The notes under the pieces are model-generated. The model did not search any database, had not been told where the DNA came from, and saw only the letters and a list, made by a program, of their open reading frames with translations. The position numbers and the translations under genes are program-made. Below are positions 31,323-38,989 of a stretch of DNA of 39,142 nt, piece after piece. Within the stretch, counting starts at the first letter, position 1. The number at the start of each line of letters is the position of its first letter. The DNA lies in assembly GCA_023391425.1 (NCBI GenBank), contig JAEWAX010000153.1:1-39142 (forward strand). The letters are read 5' to 3'. The stretch comes from Bacillota bacterium. Lineage in GTDB: Bacteria; Bacillota; Clostridia; Acetivibrionales; DSM-1351.

Positions 31323-32924
31323 ATGAGAAAAGCAAGTATTAGAATTATTAGCTGCGCTCTTATGGTTGCTACGAGCCTATCTTTATTTGGCTGTGGTAAA
31401 GCAACTGAAACTACAGGTGATTCAGCACAGTCTACTACAGCGACTTCTACTGATTCAAAAAAAACATTGGGTGAAAAGTCTACGTTGACAGTTGAAGTTT
31501 TTGACAGAGCAGTAGCAGGCTTCCAAGTGGATAACAACTGGCAGACAAAATGGATTCAGGAAAATTTCAGAGCAGCAACTAATATTGATGTAAAATTTGT
31601 ACCTGTTTTAAGAACAGAGGAAGTTAACAAACTGAACATACTTATGGCAGCAAATCAAGCTCCAGACATATGCTTTACATACGATGATGGTACTATTTAC
31701 AACTATGTAAAAAATGGAGGCCTTACTGATTTAACAAGCATAATCAAAGAAAATGCTCCAAATCTTACAAAATATCTTGGTGATACACTTTTATCATATG
31801 GACAATTTGATGGTAAACAACTTGCTGTTCCTGCTAAGAGAGTATTTGAAGGATGTTTTTCTACATTCATTCGTAAGGATTGGCTAGATAAATTAGGACT
31901 TGCAGTACCTACCACAACAGACGAATGGTACAATTGTATGAAACAGTTTAAAGAAAAGGATCCAGGGGGACTTGGAGATAAAAATATGCCATTCTCATTC
32001 TGGGCTGATCCAAACAATATTAACTGGACTGTATCAACATTAACAGAATCATTTAAGAAGGAAGTAACAGAAGAACAGTATATGACGTTACCAAACTGGG
32101 TTATTCCTGGTTTCAAAGATGGTATAAAATTCTTGAACAAACTGTACAATGAGGGTATTGCTAATCAGAACTTTACTTTAGATAAAGATGGCAAAACAAT
32201 GGATAAAGATCTTGCACAAGGTAAGGTAGGATGCTTCATTCAGAACTATGATTACACAATAAGAGCTACTCCTGGTATTTTAGCCGAATTGCAAAAAGCA
32301 GTTCCAGGTGCAGATTTTGTTGAGTGTGATCCATTTACAAACTATGCAGGAAAACATCCGAAAACGAAATATAATCCAAATGGATTGTACCTAATAGTAC
32401 CAAAGACTAGTAAACATGCAGTTGAAGCTGTCAAATACCTTGAATGGATGTCAGACCCTGAGGTTCTGAAGTACCTGGAAAACGGTGTAAAGGGTGACCA
32501 ATATACTGACGAGAAAAATGGTATTCCATGTAACTTTCTTGCAAATGATAAGCTTCCGGATGATAAGAAATACAACTTCTCAGATTATTCAATTATTGTA
32601 AATGGTAAAGAATTCGGAAGTCAGGAAAAGAACCTTGAAGCTGCTTCCTTTGGTTACCCTGGCTTCGAAAGCAGGTTCAAAGCAGCTTATGATATATCAT
32701 TAACAGATGCAACCTACCTTCCACACTTTAATGCAGTTGTAGAAACTCAAGCTAAGTATAAGACTACATTAGCTGAAAAGGATACTGAAATATTTGTAAA
32801 AACAATTACATGTAAACCCGCAGAGTTTGATAAAGTATATGATTCACTTGTAGAAGAATATATGAGTTCAGGCGGACAGGAAATAGTTGATGAAAAGGTT
32901 AAACTATTTAAAGCCTCAAAGTAA
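31323..32924 (+). CDS. lplA: Extracellular oligosaccharide-binding lipoprotein, LplA type
   Basis: This 533-residue solute-binding protein has a lipoprotein signal (MRKASIRIISCALMVATSLS then LFGCGK, lipobox cysteine near residue 24) and a Ser/Thr-rich linker. The mature fold is of the family 1 extracellular binding proteins. Sequence such as WIQENFRAATNIDVKFVPVL and NEGIANQNFTLDKDGKTMDK fits the large LplA branch. It should sit on the outer face of the membrane and hand (methyl)glucuronoxylo-oligomers to LplB/YtcP. It is the last gene of the transporter series; ATG 31323 follows TGGAGGAG, and a terminator follows the stop. Cargo is inferred from aguA, uxuA and uxuB nearby. Confidence 0.93.
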   Translation: MRKASIRIISCALMVATSLSLFGCGKATETTGDSAQSTTATSTDSKKTLGEKSTLTVEVFDRAVAGFQVDNNWQTKWIQENFRAATNIDVKFVPVLRTEEVNKLNILMAANQAPDICFTYDDGTIYNYVKNGGLTDLTSIIKENAPNLTKYLGDTLLSYGQFDGKQLAVPAKRVFEGCFSTFIRKDWLDKLGLAVPTTTDEWYNCMKQFKEKDPGGLGDKNMPFSFWADPNNINWTVSTLTESFKKEVTEEQYMTLPNWVIPGFKDGIKFLNKLYNEGIANQNFTLDKDGKTMDKDLAQGKVGCFIQNYDYTIRATPGILAELQKAVPGADFVECDPFTNYAGKHPKTKYNPNGLYLIVPKTSKHAVEAVKYLEWMSDPEVLKYLENGVKGDQYTDEKNGIPCNFLANDKLPDDKKYNFSDYSIIVNGKEFGSQEKNLEAASFGYPGFESRFKAAYDISLTDATYLPHFNAVVETQAKYKTTLAEKDTEIFVKTITCKPAEFDKVYDSLVEEYMSSGGQEIVDEKVKLFKASK

Positions 32925-32958
32925 GATGGTTCTTGTAGCGATATAGCATGATGTAAAG

Positions 32959-32996
32959 AAGATTCCTGGATATTTATATTATTCAGGAATCTTTTT
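32959..32996 (+). terminator. Intrinsic terminator after lplA
   Basis: AAGATTCCTG (32959-32968) pairs with CAGGAATCTT (32984-32993) and is followed by T through 32996. It lies 35 bases after the binding-protein stop and just before the end of the convergent yyaL gene. Confidence 0.88.
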
Positions 32997-33017
32997 AGAT
33001 TGTATGAACTCACTCAC

Positions 33018-35045
33018 TTATTTTTTCTCAAATAATACTTTTTCAAGCGTTGAAACATCAGTAATAGGCGGCATACATGAAAAATTCTTACAGATATATG
33101 CGGCAGCTTTTCCATCGTATTTACTGTACTCTGAAACGTATGGAACAATATCAATTAGCTCTGGTGTTACTCGTGAGATAGATATTGCAAATGGGTGATA
33201 GATGCTATTGTAGGCTTTTATCATATCATCACACGCTGAGCCAACCAGTACAACCTCAGAAGACATATCTGAAGATGCGTATTGGTAGGCACAAAGCATA
33301 TAGCTATGTCCTGTTGGAACTGCTTCGATATCTGAGCTGAAATATTGTATTATTTCTTTTGCTTTTGCTTCAAACTCATGCTGCCCTGTAATTCTTGCTA
33401 TTCGAAGCAAATTCATTACTGCGACAGAGTTACCTGAAGGGATAGCTCCATCATAACATTCTCTAGGGCGGGTAATAAGCTCCTCGGAGTCATGACCATA
33501 GAGAAATAAACCTGCTGAGGTATCATCGCCAAAAAGGTCTAGCATTGCTTCGTTAAATTCTAGAGCTCTTTTAAGATACTTGGGCTCATATGTTGCTTCG
33601 TAAAGCTCCAACAAGCCCCATACTAGGAAGGCGTAATCCTCTAAATAGGCCGGTAGTGCTGCATCACCATCTCTATATCGAGCCAGAAGTCTTCCGTCGC
33701 TTCTTACAAGCTTTTGAAGTATAAAGTCAGCACATTTTTTCGCAGAACTTATATATTTTTCTTTACCAAAAGCTTTTCCGCAGCTAGCAATTGCAGCTAT
33801 CATAAGTCCATTCCAGGCTGTAAGAATCTTGTCATCCTTGTAAGGATGGATTCTCCTTTCTCTATGTGTGAAAAGCTTTTTTGCGCAAGTCTCAGCAAAG
33901 TCTTTCATGTCCTGAGGTAAAGTTCCCGTGACTATGAGATTGGGGATATTCATTCCCTCAAAGTTGCCAGCAGGAGTAATGTCATAGAGTCTACAGTATT
34001 CTTTTCCATCCTTGTCTCCAAGAACACTGATTATTTCTTCAACTGACCATACATAAAACTTGCCCTCTACACCTTCTGAGTCAGCATCCTCAGCAGAGTA
34101 GAAACCGCCTTCTGGAGAAGTCATATCGCGGAGTATATATTCAACGATTTGATTTGCAGTCTCAGAATAACTATTGTTGCCTGTGGCGAGAAACGCCTCA
34201 GCATAGGCTAAGGCCAACAGGGCATTATCATAGAGCATTTTCTCGAAGTGAGGAACAAGCCACTTTCTATCAGTAGAATACCGACTAAAGCCAAAGCCTA
34301 CATGATCATATATTCCACCATTCTTCATAGAATCCAAGGTCTTCTCTACAATTTCAAGGGCGTAAGGCTCATTTTGAGAATACCAGTAGCGTAGCAAAAA
34401 TAATAGATTATGAGGTGTTGGGAATTTTGGGGCACTTCCAAAACCACCATATTTACTATCAAAGTTGTATTTTAATTGTGAAAAGGCATCATGGACTATG
34501 TCTTGGGTAATATCTCTATTTTCTGATCTCCTATCAGCTTTTTCATAAGCTAATATTTTATTAGCTGAATCTAAAAGCGTTTTGCGATTGTTATGCCATG
34601 CATCATTTACTGTAGCTAGAAGACTCATTAAGCCCATCATACCCATACTATCTTGCTTTGGATAGTAAGTTCCAGCATAAAAGGGGTGCTTATCAGGAGT
34701 TAAGAATACTGTTAATGGCCAACCACCATGCCCAGTAAGAGACTGACAAACAGACATATAAATACTGTCTATATCAGGTCGTTCTTCACGGTCAACCTTT
34801 ATGCAAACGAAATTCCTGTTAAGTAAGTGTGCGACTTCTTCATCTTCAAAGGACTCTCTTTCCATTACGTGGCACCAGTGGCAAGTCGAGTATCCGATAC
34901 TTAAGAATATTGGCTTATCCTCGCCTGTTGCTCGTCCAAAGGCTTCGGGACCCCATGGGTACCAGTCAACTGGGTTATGAGCATGTTGGAGAAGGTAGGG
35001 GGATTTTTCTTTGATTAGTTTATTTGTATATTTATGTTCGGTCAT
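33018..35045 (-). CDS. yyaL: Thioredoxin-domain protein YyaL (DUF255/SSP411 family)
   Basis: This 675-residue protein has the family N-terminus KYTNKLIKEKSPYLLQHAHN then PVDWYPWGPEAF. A thioredoxin-like domain carries C55-H-W-C58 in STCHWCHV, and a long C-terminal (alpha/alpha)-barrel-like region carries NGLMIAAIAS, YLEDYAFLVWGLLELYE and IPSGNSVAVMNLLRI. The family is widespread in bacteria and animals (SPATA20); its biochemical role is unsettled, with thiol redox or sugar-related functions suggested. The length is normal and no break is seen. ATG 35045 follows AGAGAGGAT on the minus strand. Three fragments related to its 5' end lie 0.6, 2.6 and 3.7 kb away on its 5' side. Confidence 0.93.
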   Translation of the reverse strand: MTEHKYTNKLIKEKSPYLLQHAHNPVDWYPWGPEAFGRATGEDKPIFLSIGYSTCHWCHVMERESFEDEEVAHLLNRNFVCIKVDREERPDIDSIYMSVCQSLTGHGGWPLTVFLTPDKHPFYAGTYYPKQDSMGMMGLMSLLATVNDAWHNNRKTLLDSANKILAYEKADRRSENRDITQDIVHDAFSQLKYNFDSKYGGFGSAPKFPTPHNLLFLLRYWYSQNEPYALEIVEKTLDSMKNGGIYDHVGFGFSRYSTDRKWLVPHFEKMLYDNALLALAYAEAFLATGNNSYSETANQIVEYILRDMTSPEGGFYSAEDADSEGVEGKFYVWSVEEIISVLGDKDGKEYCRLYDITPAGNFEGMNIPNLIVTGTLPQDMKDFAETCAKKLFTHRERRIHPYKDDKILTAWNGLMIAAIASCGKAFGKEKYISSAKKCADFILQKLVRSDGRLLARYRDGDAALPAYLEDYAFLVWGLLELYEATYEPKYLKRALEFNEAMLDLFGDDTSAGLFLYGHDSEELITRPRECYDGAIPSGNSVAVMNLLRIARITGQHEFEAKAKEIIQYFSSDIEAVPTGHSYMLCAYQYASSDMSSEVVLVGSACDDMIKAYNSIYHPFAISISRVTPELIDIVPYVSEYSKYDGKAAAYICKNFSCMPPITDVSTLEKVLFEKK

Positions 35046-35220
35046 TTTTTATCCTCTCTATTTAGTATAACATGTTTACCATTTTAGTTATTCCCAACAT
35101 TAATCAATAGTATAGATAACCTGATTTATGCGCTTGTCTTTAGTGTTTACAAAATGTACCATTAATACAAGAGTGCAGGTTCGTAAATGCTTAATATTAT
35201 TCGTGAAGGGATTGATATAA

Positions 35221-35611
35221 TTGAAGAAAGTTAATGTTGTATACGCTTTAATATTCAACGAGAAGAATGGGCAAGTGTTGATGGTATTTAATAGAGACCA
35301 TAACTCTTGGTCTATGCCTGGAGGTGCAGTAGAAGAAAATGAAACTTTAGAACAAGCAACGATAAGAGAGTTTCAACAAGAAACTGGTCTTTTAGCTAAA
35401 ATGCATGATATAGTCGCGATTAATGAGCGTTTTTTTCAAGAAAATAATGAACACGCAATATTTATTACTTTTAGGACTGAAATTATTGGAGCGAAAATTT
35501 TTATTGAAAATCCAGATGAAATTTCCGAGATAAAGTGGGTAGATATTCCCACCAGCAGATAAGTTATTGCCTTATCATAAGGACAGGATTAGTAAACTAA
35601 TTCTCAATTAG
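35221..35611 (+). pseudogene. Nudix hydrolase gene with a late frameshift
   Basis: TTG 35221, with GAAGGG 10 bases before it, opens a Nudix domain. The Nudix box starts at GGAVEENE (G35) and runs through REFQQETGL; the first of the paired glutamates is Gln53 here. The frame stops at 35562 after KWVDIPTSR. One base out of frame, from about 35555 to TAG 35609-35611, the text continues ADKLLPYHKDRISKLILN, which is exactly how such proteins normally end. A single-base insertion near 35549-35556 is the simplest explanation, either a real mutation or a sequencing error. The shortened 113-residue product might still fold. Substrate of the intact enzyme: a nucleoside diphosphate derivative, unspecified. 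Confidence 0.75.
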
Positions 35612-35641
35612 TCTATTGGGCATTGCGTTATTTGTTGTCAT
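35597..35641 (-). pseudogene. yyaL remnant A: ribosome site plus first 14 codons
   Basis: On the minus strand, GGAAAGGTGG (complement of 35651-35660) is followed by ATG at 35641 and MTTNNAMPNRLIEN, then a stop. The PNRLI text is how many YyaL proteins begin before EKSPYLLQHA, and AAGGTGG followed by TACC also precedes remnant B. The fragment breaks off where it meets the decayed 3' end of the Nudix gene. The 255 bases from the end of the Nudix remnant to the ECF sigma gene hold little else, apart from an ECF-type promoter. Confidence 0.5.
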
Positions 35642-35814
35642 ATGGTATCACCACCTTTCCTAATTTATTTCGTTATTACTCAACTATTATTATAACCAAT
35701 CTTAAAGTAAAAAACATAGAGCGATAAACTCCATGCTCAAGACAATCTTTAGTTTTGAATTTTTTACAATTTTTTTAAGTCAAGGTAAAATAATCATAAT
35801 AATATTAAGTATTG

Positions 35815-35843
35815 TGTAACAAAAGTATTTTTTTTAGTACTAA
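35815..35843 (+). promoter_or_regulatory. Candidate ECF-type promoter of the sigma/anti-sigma pair
   Basis: TGTAAC at 35815-35820, a 17-base A/T-rich spacer and TACTAA at 35838-35843 lie 23 bases before the GTG start. AAC-containing -35 boxes are typical for ECF factors, so autoactivation by the gene product is plausible. The -10 box is weak. Confidence 0.35.
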
Positions 35844-35866
35844 TATATAAGGAAGGAGGTTGTTAG

Positions 35867-36370
35867 GTGGAGGATATTGAACAACTTTATCGTTTATATT
35901 CAAAGCAATTGCTTAAATATTTAATCTATATCAGCGGAGACAAATATTTAGCAGAGGAATTGCTTCAAGAAACTTTTTATCAGGCTATAAAGTCTATATT
36001 TAGGTTTAATGGAAATTCAAAAGTTTCTACCTGGTTATACCAAATAGCGAAAAATGTTTATTATAAGTATTTATATAGAGAAAAAAAAGAACACTTAACA
36101 TCTCTTGAAGCAACACAAGATTTATCGCATCTAAGTACTTTAGATGAAATAATAGAATGGAAGGAAGCGAATATTGAATTGAATAAAGCTATTCTCAAAC
36201 TAAAAGAACCATATAAAGAAATAATTTTCTTACGCTCATTTAGTGAACTTAGTTTTAAAGAAATTGGAGCTATATTTAATCAAAGTGAAGGTTGGGCAAG
36301 GACAAATTTTTATCGAGCGAAGCTCAAATTAAAAGATTTTTTAATGATCAAAAGTGAGGAGGTTTTATAA
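35867..36370 (+). CDS. ECF RNA polymerase sigma factor
   Basis: This 167-residue sigma factor has region 2 (QLYRLYSKQLLKYLIYISGD, LAEELLQETFYQAIKSIFRF and KVSTWLYQIAKNVYYKYLYR) and region 4 (LKEPYKEIIFLRSFSELSFK then EIGAIFNQSEGWARTNFYRA). It has no Cys-rich tail, unlike the SigZ-type factor at 7574. GTG 35867 follows AAGGAGGT. The stop codon TAA is directly followed by the ATG of the next gene, a zinc-finger anti-sigma protein, giving tight coupling. It probably answers an envelope stress or antimicrobial signal, as such pairs do. The regulon is not visible here. Confidence 0.93.
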   Translation: MEDIEQLYRLYSKQLLKYLIYISGDKYLAEELLQETFYQAIKSIFRFNGNSKVSTWLYQIAKNVYYKYLYREKKEHLTSLEATQDLSHLSTLDEIIEWKEANIELNKAILKLKEPYKEIIFLRSFSELSFKEIGAIFNQSEGWARTNFYRAKLKLKDFLMIKSEEVL

Positions 36371-37471
36371 ATGGATTGCGAAATTATTAAAGACTTAATG
36401 CCCTTATATATTGAAAACTTATCAAGTGAATCCAGCAATAAGCTAATTTTAGAACACATAAAAAATTGTGAGAATTGCAATGAAATGATCAACACACTTA
36501 AAGATGATATTGAAATTTGCAGCAAAGAAGAGGAAGATGATGATATTATGCCTCAAAATCTAATAAAAAGGATAAAAAAAAATATATTTTTAAAAAGTGT
36601 GGTGTCTGTATTAATTACATTAGCTTTAGGAATTTTTATTGGATTTGCTATTTTTGACACAAGAACACCAATGTTTATAGTGTTTGTATGTTTGACTTCA
36701 ATTTGCTCGTTTGCTGCTGCGATTTTTATTAGTATAGCAATTTCTAAAAACAAATCCACATTGAGAAAGCGATTTAAAAGTGTAGGAAATTGGACTTTTG
36801 TTTTTTCAATTATTATTTGTCCTTTATTTTTCGTTATTTTTAAGTTTTATTTTAATGAAACTAGTAAGATGGTATTTACTATTGTTTTGGAGATTATATA
36901 TAATATAATTTTTAGTACAACCCTAAGGATATATGCACGGTTTAAGTTACCAAAGAATGATATTTCGAACACAAAAAAAATAACAAACAGGAATCTTTTT
37001 ATTGTAGTCTTTTCTACACTTATTGTTATAACTACTATATTTGTTGTTCCTGTTACCTTACTTGAGAAAAATAAAATAGTTGATAATATTGATTTACCAT
37101 TTGTGACAGATGCTTCAGTTATAGGCAGATGGACTACTGTTGATGTTGTAGAAAATCCAGACCAGTTTAATCCTAATAATCTTTCGACAAGTAATTCGTT
37201 TGTTATAAAAGAAATGACCTTTCTTGAATACGGAAAATTGAAGGTAGTATTTAGTAATGTGAATAATAATCAGATGGGAGACGCTCCTACACCTTGGCTA
37301 TCATGGACAAAGAATTGTGTTATTAATAAAGGTGGAGACCATGTTGCAAGTAAATATGAAATTAGAGAAATAGAAGGGTCAAAATATTTATTTGTTGAAT
37401 ACAAATCAGCAGATTATTTTTACTTTCATATATCGCCACACAGCTATGTTTTAAAATATGAGAACCCATAA
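36371..37471 (+). CDS. Anti-sigma factor with N-terminal zinc finger and five membrane helices
   Basis: This 366-residue membrane protein opens with a ZAS-type zinc finger: MDCEIIKDLMPLYIENLSSE then H29-x3-C33-x2-C36 (HIKNCENC). That domain would hold the sigma factor encoded just upstream. Hydrophobic stretches lie near residues 72-95, 100-124, 141-160, 166-186 and 208-230. The last 135 residues (GRWTTVDVVENPDQFNPNN and later text) form a soluble, probably extracytoplasmic domain that I do not recognise and that may sense the signal. GAGGAGGT inside the sigma gene is its ribosome site. Five helices are more than in most one-helix anti-sigma factors. Confidence 0.85.
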   Translation: MDCEIIKDLMPLYIENLSSESSNKLILEHIKNCENCNEMINTLKDDIEICSKEEEDDDIMPQNLIKRIKKNIFLKSVVSVLITLALGIFIGFAIFDTRTPMFIVFVCLTSICSFAAAIFISIAISKNKSTLRKRFKSVGNWTFVFSIIICPLFFVIFKFYFNETSKMVFTIVLEIIYNIIFSTTLRIYARFKLPKNDISNTKKITNRNLFIVVFSTLIVITTIFVVPVTLLEKNKIVDNIDLPFVTDASVIGRWTTVDVVENPDQFNPNNLSTSNSFVIKEMTFLEYGKLKVVFSNVNNNQMGDAPTPWLSWTKNCVINKGGDHVASKYEIREIEGSKYLFVEYKSADYFYFHISPHSYVLKYENP

Positions 37472-37597
37472 AATAAACGTATTTTATTGTAATTTTTATT
37501 TGTGCTAGATTTTTTTAGGTACATGTGCTAGTAATAAATTTACTAAAACTTAGGTTACCTGTACACTGAATATAGCGGCACGAAATTCATGGTGTAT

Positions 37598-37783
37598 TTA
37601 GTAAACGTGGCACCAGTGACAAGTACTATAGCCTATGCTTAAGAAAATCGGTTTGTCTTCACCTACTGCTCTTGAAAACGCTTCGGGTCCCCAGGGATAC
37701 CAATCGACAGGATTGTGGGAATGCTGGAGAAGGTAAGGGGATTTTTCTTTGATTAGTTTATTTGTATATTTATGTTCGTTCAT
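37598..37783 (-). pseudogene. yyaL remnant B: first 61 codons, cut after CHWCHV
   Basis: From ATG 37783 (after AAGGTGGTAATACC on the minus strand) the frame encodes a YyaL N-terminus that matches the intact protein at 55 of 59 compared positions, including PYLLQHSHNPVDWYPWG and TCHWCHV. It then stops one codon later in unrelated sequence. The DNA at 37737-37778 is identical over 42 bases to 34999-35040 in the intact gene, while the rest differs at many silent sites. The fragment keeps a start and ribosome site and could make a 61-residue peptide with the CxxC motif, but more likely it is debris of a second copy. Confidence 0.85.
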
Positions 37784-37872
37784 AGGTATTACCACCTTGT
37801 TTTAGTTGAAGATTTATATACTAAACCTACTTTCATATCATCTCCATAAATATCTACCATATTCTCTTAGAA

Positions 37873-37955
37873 TAATGTTTCTAATGTTAAATGTAATGTT
37901 AACTTGACACTAGAAATATATAGAGCTATCATTTGTATGTAAGGTAAACATTACA
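37873..37955 (+). promoter_or_regulatory. Promoter of XRE-def pair with repeated TAATGTT boxes
   Basis: TTGACA at 37904-37909, a 17-base spacer and TATCAT at 37927-37932 form a good sigma-A promoter. TAATGTT occurs at 37873, 37882 and 37894 upstream, and an inverted version lies downstream: TGTAATGTTAAC (37892-37903) faces GTAAACATTACA (37944-37955) with 40 bases between. The arms touch the -35 box and the ribosome site. They are candidate operators for the XRE protein. Confidence 0.55.
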
Positions 37956-37968
37956 GGAGGGATTATTC

Positions 37969-38205
37969 TTGAAAAACCGGTTAAAAGAATTACGTGAATC
38001 GCTTGGATTTACTCAAGAACAATTAGGTCAACTTGTAGGAGTTTCACGACAAGCAATTAATGCTATTGAAACAGAAAAATATGAGCCTTCTATATGGTTA
38101 GCTCATGATATTAGCAGAATATTTAAATGTTCCATTGAAGAGATTTTTCTTTTTGAAGAAAGTGAAAGAAAATCTAGAGCACAACAAAGTAGAGGTGTAA
38201 TTTAA
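37969..38205 (+). CDS. XRE-family helix-turn-helix regulator
   Basis: This 78-residue protein is a Cro/CI-type helix-turn-helix domain: LKELRESLGFTQEQLGQLVG, then VSRQAINAIETEKYEPSIWL and AHDISRIFKCSIEEIF. It resembles the short clostridial YozG-type regulators. The start is TTG 37969, with AGGAGGG at 37955-37961. Its stop is immediately followed by the ATG of a peptide deformylase, so the two are made together. The repeated TAATGTT boxes around its promoter suggest autoregulation. No effector domain is present. Confidence 0.92.
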   Translation: MKNRLKELRESLGFTQEQLGQLVGVSRQAINAIETEKYEPSIWLAHDISRIFKCSIEEIFLFEESERKSRAQQSRGVI

Positions 38206-38655
38206 ATGGCAATAAGACAAATTAGACTCTTTGATGATGAAATATTAAGGAAAAAGAGCAAAGTTGTTGAAGTAATAGATGAAAGAATAAGACAAATACT
38301 AGATGATATGGCTGATACAATGTATAGTACGGAAAATGGCGGAGGATTAGCCGCACCGCAAATAGGCATATTAAAACGGCTGATTGTTATGGATATGGGG
38401 CAGGGTCTTACAAAATTAGTCAATCCAATTATAATTAGTCACGAAGGATATCAAGAAGTTATAGAAGGCTGTCTAAGCATTCCTAACAGGTATGGAAAAT
38501 TAAAGAGGCCAGCAAAGGTAACTGTACAAGCATTAAATGAAAATGGTAAGCAGATTATATTAACAGGCACAGGAGATTTAGCAAAATGTTTCTGTCACGA
38601 AATTGACCATTTAGAAGGTATTCTTTTTACTGATTTTGTTACTAAGTATATATAA
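38206..38655 (+). CDS. def: Peptide deformylase
   Basis: This 149-residue metalloenzyme removes the N-formyl group from new proteins. All three motifs are intact: GGGLAAPQIG (residues 45-54), EGCLS (87-91, metal ligand C89) and HEIDH (131-135, with both metal-binding histidines and the catalytic glutamate). It is short, lacking a C-terminal extension, as in clostridial type 1 or type 2B-like enzymes. ATG 38206 abuts the XRE stop codon, and AGAGGTG inside the XRE gene is its ribosome site. It is not next to fmt or priA as main deformylase genes usually are, so it may be an accessory copy under its own regulator. Confidence 0.94.
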   Translation: MAIRQIRLFDDEILRKKSKVVEVIDERIRQILDDMADTMYSTENGGGLAAPQIGILKRLIVMDMGQGLTKLVNPIIISHEGYQEVIEGCLSIPNRYGKLKRPAKVTVQALNENGKQIILTGTGDLAKCFCHEIDHLEGILFTDFVTKYI

Positions 38656-38733
38656 TAACTAATTAATTCTATTTTTTTTTAACTCTATAAATCAATTAAA
38701 ATATTGGTTATAGTACGGAGATTGCCACTAGTC

Positions 38734-38768
38734 ACAAGTACTATAGCCTATGCTTAAGAAAATCGGTT
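38734..38768 (-). pseudogene. yyaL remnant C: 35-base fragment
   Basis: These 35 bases are identical to 37619-37653 in remnant B, the part that encodes about FLSIGYSTCHW of YyaL. The flanks keep only a trace of similarity (CCACTAGTC against CCAGTG). With remnant B it brackets the XRE-def pair. It lies in the 334-base gap 38656-38989, where otherwise only A/T-rich sequence and a short inverted repeat were seen. Confidence 0.75.
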
Positions 38769-38871
38769 ATATGTTTTCCATAGTTTTAAGATTTAGAGTT
38801 GCTTATATCTGGACATTACAGTAAATTGTTTTATATTCGTATTTATTTTTACATGACAATAATAAGCAGAA

Positions 38872-38897
38872 AATGTCAAGATAACCATTTTGACATT
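38872..38897. repeat. Inverted repeat upstream of the glyoxalase-like gene
   Basis: AATGTCA (38872-38878) and TGACATT (38891-38897) are perfect 7-base arms 12 bases apart; the second overlaps TTGACA at 38890-38895. A further TGACA stands at 38854-38858. It may be an operator, but a matching -10 box at the right spacing was not found. Confidence 0.35.
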
Positions 38898-38989
38898 AAA
38901 TATAATTATAAATGGACAGGGGTATCCGAAATTCGAAAAAATTTCTGTTCAATCATTATTATTTAAAGTCAAAAGGAGATGTGAAGCAG

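Noticed and set aside
37873..37902. CRISPR-like array from three TAATGTT units
   Set aside because: The units are only 7 bases, are spaced 9 and 12 bases apart and have no spacers or cas genes; operator boxes are more likely.
37969..38655. Toxin-antitoxin pair (XRE plus downstream gene)
   Set aside because: The downstream protein has all three intact peptide deformylase motifs and is not a known toxin type.
37598..38768. Insertion sequence or transposon bracketed by the yyaL remnants
   Set aside because: No transposase, terminal inverted repeats or target-site duplication was seen; the bracketing repeats are yyaL fragments themselves.
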